From NCBI GenBank assembly GCA_023249255.1, contig JAHFCY010000096.1, positions 1 to 11,405 of the forward strand: DNA of 11,405 nt, given 5' to 3'. Source of the DNA: Candidatus Lindowiibacteriota bacterium. Its GTDB lineage: Bacteria; Lindowbacteria; 2-12-FULL-62-27. The notes below the pieces were generated by a model. The model saw nothing but the letters and a program-made list of their open reading frames with translations, was not told the DNA's origin and ran no database searches. Every line of letters starts with the position of its first letter. Positions within the stretch are counted from its first letter, which is position 1. Below, in pieces: positions 1-6,816 of this stretch. A program made the position numbers and the translations under genes.

Positions 1-1802
1 CGCCGGGCGAAAGTGACAAGACACTCTGGGCGATTATAAGGCAACTGGAATATCTGTTCCGAACCATTTCACCTGCTGTGTCCGTGCCCGGAATGTTGAG
101 CTGTTTGTCTTCACAGTTTAATGCCGTCGAGTTTGGTGTTGCCATCGAACTTCTTGGCAGAAACAACCCAGAAGACTACTCCGATCTGCGAGACCATATG
201 CCGGCCGACACGCGTCAGGAGTTACGACGCTATCTGACGCCGGGTGTCGATTTCGCCTTGGGGCAGGACGATTTCGCCGGAGATATAAAAATAAATCTTG
301 CCCTGTCTTTGGGGCGGGTCGGAGACCCAGACGATATTGCCGATTTACAACGCCTCTTACGAGCTGATCTTGAACGTCACAGGCGTGCCCGTGCGGCACG
401 CTTGAAAGGTGAGCGAGGCCCTTTGGCCTCCGACGGGGGTTGGTTCAATTGGTATGTACAAGCGATGGAGTGGTTAGATCCGCAGGTTGCCGAAGACATT
501 TTTCTCAAACTCTTGCAGGAACCGGAGTACGAGCAGGAAGCCTCTTGGGCATTGCTAAGACTCGCGAAGGTGCCTACCCCTGACCCCCGATCAGGCTTTA
601 GGAGACCAGATTATAGTGCTGTCTGGGTAGCCCGCCCCGGTGGACAGTCCCCAGCTTTCGTCGAAGATCGTCGTCTCCGTTACACGGATGCCGTCAAACA
701 GCGAATCGCGGCGATCAAGGAACAACGCACGCAAAGCGTCAGACCAGATTCGCTCAATGGACGCCTGACAGGTCTGGCTCGTACTATTGCGACCCTCGAT
801 GGTCGAGAGTCGGTCGAACTTGTCTTGGAAATTCTATCGCACCCTGCCAAGGTAACTCCGTGGGCTCGCGTTGGGACGCTCGAAGCGATGCTCTTTAGTG
901 GAGCGGGGTTGCCTGCGGAAGCGGTGCTCAGCATCCTAAATCCCATTATCGACGATCGGTTATCGCAAATATATCAAGACCCGCAGGCCATCGACCTCCT
1001 TAAACGATGCCTATGTCTGTTGCCGTTCATTGACCCCCCCTCGGTGGGCATCGCACGTATCAAAGAAGTTGTTTCTGCGGCAAAACTCCCAAGATACGAG
1101 TTGCGCGAAGTTGTGACGGCTCTCGGCCACGGCCGATGCAAGGACGCACTTGATTTACTGCTCGAGTTCGCGACGTCGGCAGAGAATGGTTTGCAAAATA
1201 TCGAAACGGAATGGTTCGACGCCATCGCCGCCTTGGATTCCCCAGAATCAAAAAAGATCATGCTGAGCTTTGTCGATCCTGATATCGAGAGTATTGGGAT
1301 CAGGCAGCGCCTCGAACATCACGACCGCGAACGCTTGGCCACCCACATCGCCGCCATAGCACGTGTGGAGCCGCCGATAAAAAACCGTCTCTATCAGCTT
1401 TGCGCCGGGAAACTTCCTCCGAGTCCGCGCCACCTGCTCGCGGATGTTATCGCCAAGCTCGGAACACAGGATGCCATAAATAGCGGCCTGAATCTGATTC
1501 ACGACTGTGCCAATCCTCAGATTCCCTTTGAACTGGAACGAGCCGTCGAGCGAGTTTTCCTTGAACATCGTCCGCACGGCAGCGAGACGAATGTCTACAG
1601 CATCCATCCCCAAAGCGCGAATAGCCTCCGAACCCGCCTCTTCGATATGTTTTTGAACGACAATGATCGGAAGCGTACAGCTTGGACCCTCCTAGGCCAA
1701 ATCGAATCCTGGCGCTTGGACTACGGCCTCCCCATCGGCGAACCCCGGCATCCCGCGTTCGATTCTGGTGAGTTGTGGCAACCCCCTCCTCGGATCAGTT
1801 AA
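1..1802 (+). CDS. HEAT-repeat protein, 5' end outside the window
   Basis: The frame is open from the left edge (first whole codon at position 3) to TAA at 1800-1802. A GTG at 78 is the first conventional start, but it has no Shine-Dalgarno sequence before it, and the 25 codons upstream read as plausible protein, so I treat the gene as truncated by the window. The product is almost entirely paired amphipathic helices. Counting from the GTG, HEAT-like units are visible around residues 70-95 (LALSLGRVGDPDDIADLQ), 122-165, 235-290, 340-395 and 455-500. I see no Walker, nuclease or membrane motif in the visible part. HEAT solenoids act as protein or nucleic-acid binding scaffolds, and in bacteria they are also common C-terminal parts of larger NTPase-containing proteins; whether this one has such an N-terminus cannot be seen. 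The next gene starts on the base after its stop, implying one transcript and coupled translation. Fold fairly sure, function unknown. Confidence 0.72.
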   Translation, partial: PGESDKTLWAIIRQLEYLFRTISPAVSVPGMLSCLSSQFNAVEFGVAIELLGRNNPEDYSDLRDHMPADTRQELRRYLTPGVDFALGQDDFAGDIKINLALSLGRVGDPDDIADLQRLLRADLERHRRARAARLKGERGPLASDGGWFNWYVQAMEWLDPQVAEDIFLKLLQEPEYEQEASWALLRLAKVPTPDPRSGFRRPDYSAVWVARPGGQSPAFVEDRRLRYTDAVKQRIAAIKEQRTQSVRPDSLNGRLTGLARTIATLDGRESVELVLEILSHPAKVTPWARVGTLEAMLFSGAGLPAEAVLSILNPIIDDRLSQIYQDPQAIDLLKRCLCLLPFIDPPSVGIARIKEVVSAAKLPRYELREVVTALGHGRCKDALDLLLEFATSAENGLQNIETEWFDAIAALDSPESKKIMLSFVDPDIESIGIRQRLEHHDRERLATHIAAIARVEPPIKNRLYQLCAGKLPPSPRHLLADVIAKLGTQDAINSGLNLIHDCANPQIPFELERAVERVFLEHRPHGSETNVYSIHPQSANSLRTRLFDMFLNDNDRKRTAWTLLGQIESWRLDYGLPIGEPRHPAFDSGELWQPPPRIS

Positions 1803-2363
1803 ATGGGGAGCCTTCTCGATGGTACCGTCTATAGGCACTCAATCGATGGCTGGTTTGTTTCTTGGGAAAGCCACGGCCAATATAGACATTGGTGTCTACT
1901 ACAGAAACCATCAAATAGGGGTAGGATTCTCGTTGTCATGAAAAATCCTGGTAGTCTGAGTGGAGACGGCAAGAATCTACGAAAGGATACGACCTTAAGA
2001 ATACTGCGTGTGGTAGGCGATGAAGTTGGTATGGACCAGATGGTTATTAATCTCTTCGATTATGCATCGCCCAACCCCCAAGAGTTACATGATAATTGGG
2101 AATACCGCGATAGTAAGGCACTTGTCTATCCTCACATTAAAGCGAAATCCTATCGGGCGATTCTTTACGCATACGGCGACATATATCCCACATGCTCCGC
2201 AGACTATCTGGACAGAATCGCTTCCGTGCGCGACAGGTTCAAGGCACTGACAGAGATTGTGATCCCGAAAACGAAGGCGGGTTATCCGGTACACCCGATG
2301 AATTGGCAGAGGCACAGATTACTGCCCGAAGTCATTGCCGCAATCAAGGAGCATAAAAAATGA
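1803..2363 (+). CDS. DUF1643-family protein
   Basis: A 186-aa protein starting with ATG directly after the TAA of the HEAT gene (zero-base gap) and ending in TGA at 2361-2363. I assign it to DUF1643 from the order of motifs: a hydrophobic strand followed by NPG (RILVVMKNPG, residues 41-50), DTTLR (62-66) corresponding to the family's DPTIRR stretch, a VINLFDYASPNPQEL block (81-95) corresponding to the NLF-RAT-P-L block, a central strand with YG (about 121-126), and a terminal GYPVHP (160-165) corresponding to the G-P-HP motif. Length is usual for the family. The biochemical role of DUF1643 is not established as far as I know. There is no signal peptide or membrane segment, so it is expected in the cytoplasm. 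No Shine-Dalgarno is evident; start by termination-reinitiation from the HEAT gene is likely. Family fairly confident, function unknown. Confidence 0.75.
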   Translation: MGSLLDGTVYRHSIDGWFVSWESHGQYRHWCLLQKPSNRGRILVVMKNPGSLSGDGKNLRKDTTLRILRVVGDEVGMDQMVINLFDYASPNPQELHDNWEYRDSKALVYPHIKAKSYRAILYAYGDIYPTCSADYLDRIASVRDRFKALTEIVIPKTKAGYPVHPMNWQRHRLLPEVIAAIKEHKK

Positions 2364-2397
2364 CCGGCATCATGCGCCGCATGGGGGAGTCCGGGTG

Positions 2398-3189
2398 ATG
2401 CCGGAGAATGAAGCGGAACGGCGAGTGCGGGAGTTTCTTGAGGCCCAACACTTCAGGGTTCGGCGGATTGATGCCTTACCCGAGGAACAACGCGCAGACT
2501 TCCATGTCACTCATGGGAGCGAAGTCTACATTGTTGAGGTTAAAGGAATGGCTGGAGATGAGCAGTACACAAGGGATTTGGCCGAAAGGGGTGATACAAT
2601 TCGGGAAGATCGCATTGGTCGTACAAATCCGGTGTCAAAGCGCATACGTGAATCTGCTGAGCAACTAAGGTCCACCCCTGCAGACACGACCGTATTTCGG
2701 ATCATTTCTCTGGTGGCCATCGGCGATGATCCGGATGTCCAAGCAGATCAATTTATATCAACAATTTACGGAATCATCGACCTCATAATCCCCGGTGATG
2801 GTGGTTCTGCCCGAGCACTTCCATGTTTCTACTTTACATTTAACGAGTTCTTCAAGATGCCCGATGTGGATGCCCTCCTTGTTCTCAAACCCTCTGCGAG
2901 TAGAATTTGCTTAAATAGTTTCTGTACCCGCGCACGAACATTTCGCCAGAGCAAGCTCTGGCAATTGCACGTGCATCACGGGGCATTCTGTGATCCGGTA
3001 GAAATGGAAGCACGAGGAGAAGCTTTTATTGCCGACTGTGATTTGGACCGCCATCATGAGTCGTTGGTACGAGATTACATCCGGACGAAATACAGAATGG
3101 ATAACTTACCGCCTCACTTACCAATTGTATCACATCCGGCGAAGTACACCGCCGCTAAGATCGCCGATTGGGCAGAGCGCCGACCCTGA
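2398..3189 (+). CDS. PD-(D/E)XK nuclease-fold protein
   Basis: The 263-aa product carries the restriction-endonuclease-like core near its N-terminus: a Glu in the first helix (E7 in MPENEAERRVREFL), D34 (RADFHV), then E47-V-K49 at the end of the next strand (VYIVEVKG), followed by a helix with a Gln (SKRIRESAEQLRS, about 80-92). E...D...ExK is the metal-binding site of this nuclease superfamily, so DNA or RNA cleavage is plausible. The remaining 170 residues include several Cys and His (LNSFCTRARTF, LHVHHGAFCDP) and match no domain I know. An in-frame ATG at 2335 would add 21 residues and overlap DUF1643, but the ATG at 2398, preceded by GGGGAG, starts the conserved helix directly and is preferred. 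It lies 34 bp after DUF1643 on the same strand. Fold confident; substrate unknown. Confidence 0.72.
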   Translation: MPENEAERRVREFLEAQHFRVRRIDALPEEQRADFHVTHGSEVYIVEVKGMAGDEQYTRDLAERGDTIREDRIGRTNPVSKRIRESAEQLRSTPADTTVFRIISLVAIGDDPDVQADQFISTIYGIIDLIIPGDGGSARALPCFYFTFNEFFKMPDVDALLVLKPSASRICLNSFCTRARTFRQSKLWQLHVHHGAFCDPVEMEARGEAFIADCDLDRHHESLVRDYIRTKYRMDNLPPHLPIVSHPAKYTAAKIADWAERRP

Positions 3190-3353
3190 ACATGGGCTAT
3201 CCCAATATAGGCCGCTCGGCCATCTTGGTAATCACGCGTCGCCCATATAAGTCCATTCAGTGGCTTGGAGTTCAACATACCCGTCGGACATATGAATCAG
3301 GCAGCTTGTTGATAGTTCGACCGATGTACTCCTCCTGACCCCCGGATGTCGAA
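3190..3353 (+). other. Gap before the membrane-protein gene
   Basis: These 164 bp separate the nuclease-like gene from the membrane-protein gene. No coding frame, intrinsic terminator or convincing promoter is visible. A short GGCCGCTCGGCC palindrome occurs near 3210-3225 and has no T-run after it. No Shine-Dalgarno sequence precedes the ATG-ATG-ATG run at 3354, so the exact start of the next gene is not settled. Confidence 0.4.
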
Positions 3354-5033
3354 ATGATGATGTATTCGGATACCAACGTCTTATCCGAATTTTACCCCGC
3401 CCTTGTACTATATATTCCTTACTTTATCCTTTATTACTTTTACTCGTTTGATTTGTCCGTGCCCGAATTACGTATCTTTGTCGTTCGAATCCGATCGGCC
3501 ACAGATTACTGGAATCATATTCTCCGATTCTGTTGCCTGAATTTCGTAATATCGTTTATTGCGGCTGTGACAAAGGTGCCGGTCGCCGAGGCGTTCATAT
3601 CGGGTTTGTACCTTCTTAAATTGGTGCACGGAGCGCTTGAGGGTATTATATGGGCTATCTATATTTTTTTCAAAATGAGCCTCCTCTTCTCAGTTTTGAT
3701 CTTACTTATAGAGGCTGCGTCATTGAAACTGGCTTCGACTCATCGAATGCACGTCCAGCGCTTCACGACAACAGAAAAACTATCCGTCGGCTACACGTTT
3801 GGATTAATAGCTGCTTATCTGATAACCCCACTCGGGACATGTTCGTGGGCTATACAGGAAAATCTTCTGGATACCTTTAGCGTACAGGATGCGCTGGGCT
3901 GGAAATGGGGTGGTACCATGCGGCTATTACTACCAACCCCTCTGTTCGGCTTGATGATTGGATTGTTTCTCGGTTACTTTTTCCATTTGATTTCAATGGG
4001 GATGTATATGAAGGGTCGGGATCTTTTTAAAAATTTTCCGGTGTTTGTCTTTGTCGTTGCCTGTTTGACAATTTCCGGTGTTTTTATTTTTTATACGCCC
4101 AACCCCGGCGTCTTCCCTGTCCATATATTTAAACAGATGAAATCTGAGGGGCATTATTTCTTGGTGCTCCCCTATATCATCATCACAACTTTGTTTGTTT
4201 ATGTTGGAGCCAGATGGTTTGGTAATATATGTTTTGAAGGGCGTAGTTTGACTCGAAAAATATTTTTTGGTTCGGTCGCACGACCATTTGTTGAAGAAAA
4301 CGCGGCGCCAGAACAAGAGCCTCTACGCCGAGATCGGGGCAATCCCTCGGAGCCAGAAATTATATCACTGCGACAAAAGTTGCTGGCGATCGACGAATAC
4401 TTGAGAGGTATCGAAAGGGATTCGACGAATTTCATTGTGACAGTTGCCGGTACGGTTCTGTCTGTCGTAGGGGGAGTGGCGTTGCAGTTTTCCGCATTGA
4501 CCGAGAGTTCTATGAAAATGCTGTTGAAAATATACCGTGATTTGTTCCCCCATGGCGGTGCATTCCTGAATTTTATATTTCCCATCTTCCTCTTTGGAGT
4601 TATGTCGGTGGCCATCATTATGTTTACATCCCTTAAATTTTTTCTTGCAACGCGGGCTTATACTTACCGTCAACTCCAGTTCACCGCCTCGGTCTTGGAA
4701 CAACAGCTTGGAATAAACAGGTTTTTGCCGTCGTCTTGGAATTCTGCCGAGAAAAACTTTTCGATGTTTGATTTCATGCCGGAGACCATAAAGATATATT
4801 ACGCCTTTGTGGGTATGACTGAATTACTCTTTTACACGCTCTCGGGCATAATTATGTTTTTTGTTCTGTCTGCTCGGCATGCCCCGATAAAGTCCCATGT
4901 AGATATGGTACTACAACTTGGCCTGTTGGTGGTTGTTTCAACTGCCTTGTCTGTTTTTATTGCTGCGTACTATAAAATCAAAATCAACAATTTGATCGGC
5001 TCAAATAGGAGATCGTGGCTTTGCTCACCCTAA
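3354..5033 (+). CDS. Polytopic membrane protein, about 11 TM segments, unrecognised
   Basis: A 559-aa protein made mostly of hydrophobic helices. By eye, membrane segments lie near residues 13-32, 55-73, 80-101, 104-123, 146-166, 191-216, 228-247, 268-288, 359-379, 402-428, 480-506 and 518-540; one or two may not span fully. They form two blocks: an N-terminal one (1-290) and a C-terminal one (355-545). Between them is a soluble stretch (about 295-357) with an acidic/arginine-rich linker (AAPEQEPLRRDRGNPSEPE) and a helix rich in charge (LRQKLLAIDEYLRGIERD). A second loop of about 45 residues lies at 431-478. I recognise no transporter signature, ATPase or catalytic motif. Three ATG codons in a row mark the start, without a clear Shine-Dalgarno. 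Codons are more AT-rich than in neighbouring genes, suggesting a separate origin. The last 19 bp overlap the longest reading of the next gene. Product class sure, role unknown. Confidence 0.72.
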   Translation: MMMYSDTNVLSEFYPALVLYIPYFILYYFYSFDLSVPELRIFVVRIRSATDYWNHILRFCCLNFVISFIAAVTKVPVAEAFISGLYLLKLVHGALEGIIWAIYIFFKMSLLFSVLILLIEAASLKLASTHRMHVQRFTTTEKLSVGYTFGLIAAYLITPLGTCSWAIQENLLDTFSVQDALGWKWGGTMRLLLPTPLFGLMIGLFLGYFFHLISMGMYMKGRDLFKNFPVFVFVVACLTISGVFIFYTPNPGVFPVHIFKQMKSEGHYFLVLPYIIITTLFVYVGARWFGNICFEGRSLTRKIFFGSVARPFVEENAAPEQEPLRRDRGNPSEPEIISLRQKLLAIDEYLRGIERDSTNFIVTVAGTVLSVVGGVALQFSALTESSMKMLLKIYRDLFPHGGAFLNFIFPIFLFGVMSVAIIMFTSLKFFLATRAYTYRQLQFTASVLEQQLGINRFLPSSWNSAEKNFSMFDFMPETIKIYYAFVGMTELLFYTLSGIIMFFVLSARHAPIKSHVDMVLQLGLLVVVSTALSVFIAAYYKIKINNLIGSNRRSWLCSP

Positions 5034-5762
5034 CCACCCCGTCGATAAAGATGATCGAACCAACTGACGTCACTGACGAAGAACTCGATAAACTGTTTCG
5101 GCGTCTGCGCTGCCCAATCCCCATCTGCGAAATCAAAACCACCATCCTCGGCAGCATCGCCGCCACGAAAATGGTCATGCCCAGCCGCCTCATACCGCTC
5201 CTCTGGAGCAACACCGAACCGGTCTTCGAATCCGAATCCCGCTGCCCGAACATTCTTGATGACGTTGATGACTCTCTGGGACCGCCTGACCGCCTTCCAA
5301 GACGGCGGCGTCTATCCCCTCTGGCCGGTTGCCGGACCAAACGGTCGAGATCACCTCGCCGCGTGGTCTCGCACTCGCCGGGCGGAGATCAAAGGGTTCC
5401 TCCGCGGTCTCGACGCCGGCGGCACGGATCCCGAGCGCATGGCCTCGAAAGCGGCAGAGGCCATACGCGTCATTGCCGAAACCGACATGTTCTATGAAAA
5501 CTACGAGCGCCTCGCCCGTGAAGACCCCGTCGACCGGGGTGTCCCAGAAGCCATGCAACACGTCAAAAATTTGGACGAAGTTCTCCAAGGTTGCATATCG
5601 GCCATCATGGTCGGTCAGAAAGAACTGCGCGCCCAAAAAATCAAACAGATACCCCAAGCCACACCAATAGGCCGCCCGTTTGTAGGCCGAAACGATCCAT
5701 GCCCATGCGGCTCCGGCAAAAAATTCAAAAAATGTTGCGGCATGGGGACGACAAAAATATGA
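5015..5762 (+). pseudogene. UPF0149/YecA-like SEC-C protein, frameshifted
   Basis: The C-terminal frame (about 5256-5762) ends in the metal-binding motif [14 protein letters not shown], a canonical CxC-x8-CC SEC-C zinc site, preceded by [19 protein letters not shown] and other text typical of the UPF0149/YecA family. The N-terminal half of that family ([33 protein letters not shown]) lies in the preceding frame, one base off. The reading switches near 5252-5258, so one base too many (or two too few) separates ...[12 protein letters not shown] from [11 protein letters not shown]. Either the gene is broken, or there is a sequencing or assembly error. Possible starts are GTG 5015 (AGGAG only 3 nt upstream), TTG 5021 (same AGGAG at 9 nt) and ATG 5051, which best fits the family N-terminus but has no Shine-Dalgarno. 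It overlaps the 3' end of the membrane gene. SEC-C tails in SecA bind zinc and SecB/ribosomes; the role here is not known. Confidence 0.7.
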
Positions 5763-5894
5763 CTTCCTTTCACCTTACTTCGCCTCAAGCGCCGGCCGGC
5801 TGAGTAGGCGGCACGGCCGCACCCCTTCGCCGGAGGCGTTGTGGGCCTCGCGCACACATCCAGCGGCATTCCAGACCCGCTGCCGGCGGTCACC
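5763..5894. other. GC-rich gap between the SEC-C gene and the IS
   Basis: About 130 bp with no supported gene on either strand. It holds small GC-rich palindromes (GCCGGCCGGC; GCGGC-ACG-GCCGC) without a following T-run, so no terminator is called. The last bases (5879-5891, GCTGCCGGCGGTC) have a near-copy, inverted, just beyond the other end of the IS. The sequence does not continue the DUF1801-like gene broken at that other end. Confidence 0.4.
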
Positions 5895-5937
5895 TGAATT
5901 GACCCACCTGCGGTCGGGTTGGACTGACCCACCCCCC
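5895..5937 (+). repeat. IS21 left terminal inverted repeat, two sites
   Basis: Contains TGAATTGACCCACC (5895-5908) and, after a spacer, CGGGTTGGACTGACCCACCC (5915-5934). Read inwards, it matches the right end at both blocks with the same spacing: TGAAYTGACCCACC, then 6 nt, then CGGGTTGRACTGACCCACCC after a short variable stretch. These are the expected transposase binding sites. Another copy of the second block lies further in at about 6004-6030. Confidence 0.85.
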
Positions 5938-5965
5938 TCAGGAATCACACGTCAAAGACAAAAAC

Positions 5966-6030
5966 GTCTAAAAAACGAACAGTCCGACCGAAAACATTCC
6001 CGGCGGTCGGGTTAGACTGACCCACCCCCC
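5966..6030 (+). repeat. IS left subterminal box and third TGACCCACC site
   Basis: GTCTAAAAAACGAACAGTCC (5966-5985) matches, in inverted orientation, 8162-8181 inside the 5' part of istA at 17 of 20 bases. Downstream lies a third end-type site, CGGTCGGGTTAGACTGACCC followed by a C-run (6004-6030). ATTCCCGGCGGTCGGGT (5996-6012) also recurs directly at 8135-8151 with one mismatch. All coordinates are read from the sequence; a binding function is inference. Confidence 0.6.
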
Positions 6031-6047
6031 ATGAGGGTGGGGCAGTC
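6015..6047 (-). terminator. Hairpin downstream of istB, possible transcription stop
   Basis: GACTGACCCACCC (6015-6027) and GGGTGGGGCAGTC (6035-6047) pair over 13 positions with one mismatch and a 7-nt loop. It begins about 30 bp after the istB stop codon. No T-run follows directly on the - strand, so it is not a textbook intrinsic terminator; it could slow transcription or block read-through, or simply be two end-type sites in inverted array. Structure seen; role uncertain. Confidence 0.4.
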
Positions 6048-6075
6048 GTTGTTTAACACGGCGGCCGGTCAATCT

Positions 6076-6816
6076 TCAAGACAAATTTTTCCGCATTCGA
6101 TAGCTGCGGCATCCCTTGAACGTAATGACATGGCCGTTGTGAAAAAGTCGGTCGAGAATCGCCGTGGCCGTGGCGTTGTCGTTATGGAGAATCTTGCCCC
6201 AGTCCTCGAAAGGTCGATTGGACGTGAGGAAGGTTGACTTGGTCTCATGCCGTTTGTGAATGACCTCCAGAAAATCCTCGCCGGCGTTGGGCGGCAATTT
6301 TTTCAAGCCGAAATCGTCGATGATCAAGAGATCGACGTCGAGGAAAACGGAGAGGCGTTTTTTCCGGACGGCCAGCGCGTTGGCCTCTGCGAGTTCCTCA
6401 GCCAAGTCAAATGCTGAAGCGTAGCGAACCTTGAATCCAAGCTTGGCGCAGGCGAGACCGACGGCGATTGAGAGCGTCGATTTACCGGTGCCGGGCGGAC
6501 CAATCAAAAGGACGCCGTGACCTTTCCGGGCAAACTCGCTGGTTGCCAGATCGCGGAACTGTTTCTGGTTGATCTTGGGATTGAATGACCAGTCAAAATC
6601 GTCGAGCGTTTTGAGCCACGGAAATCGGGCCTGCTTGATTCGGCGCTGGATCAAGTGGTCGCGCCGCCGGTCTTGTTCGTCCTGGACCAAGAGTTCCAGG
6701 AATTCGATGTAGGAGAGTTTTTCGGCGATGGCTTCACGGTTTCTGCGGTCGAGATTCTCGATGACGCCGGAGAGCCGGATCCGCCGTAAAGATCGTTCCA
6801 GTTCAGGTTGATTCAT
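6076..6816 (-). CDS. istB: IS21 helper ATPase IstB
   Basis: A 246-aa AAA+ ATPase. IstB proteins assemble on target DNA and recruit and stimulate the IstA transposase. Visible are the N-terminal helical adaptor region (about 1-75), Walker A GPPGTGKST (106-114), Walker B LLIIDDFG (163-170), a sensor-1-like TSNRPFEDW (198-206) and an ILDRLFHNG arginine-finger region (220-228). Length is normal for the family. I chose the ATG at 6814-6816 because a strong GGAGGTG (6829-6823) sits 6 nt upstream; an open frame extends 21 codons further into istA without such a site. The start overlaps the istA end by 14 bp, implying translational coupling. No disruption seen. Confidence 0.92.
   Translation of the reverse strand: MNQPELERSLRRIRLSGVIENLDRRNREAIAEKLSYIEFLELLVQDEQDRRRDHLIQRRIKQARFPWLKTLDDFDWSFNPKINQKQFRDLATSEFARKGHGVLLIGPPGTGKSTLSIAVGLACAKLGFKVRYASAFDLAEELAEANALAVRKKRLSVFLDVDLLIIDDFGLKKLPPNAGEDFLEVIHKRHETKSTFLTSNRPFEDWGKILHNDNATATAILDRLFHNGHVITFKGCRSYRMRKNLS

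Noticed and set aside
1248-1613. A 121-codon frame on the - strand inside the HEAT gene
   Set aside because: It is antisense to the HEAT frame, which continues through it with coherent helical repeats; no ribosome binding site or motif.
2335-2397. Longer start of the nuclease-like protein at ATG 2335
   Set aside because: It would add 21 low-complexity residues overlapping the DUF1643 end; ATG 2398 has a GGGGAG upstream and begins the conserved helix.
5245-5262. Programmed +1 frameshift in the SEC-C gene
   Set aside because: ATT-CTT-GAT has no stop codon, no stimulatory Shine-Dalgarno and no strong slippery pairing as in prfB; an indel or sequence error is simpler.
5800-5894. Integron attC site or terminator in the GC-rich gap
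   Set aside because: The palindromes are short, there is no GTTRRRY/RYYYAAC pair and no T-run after the stems.
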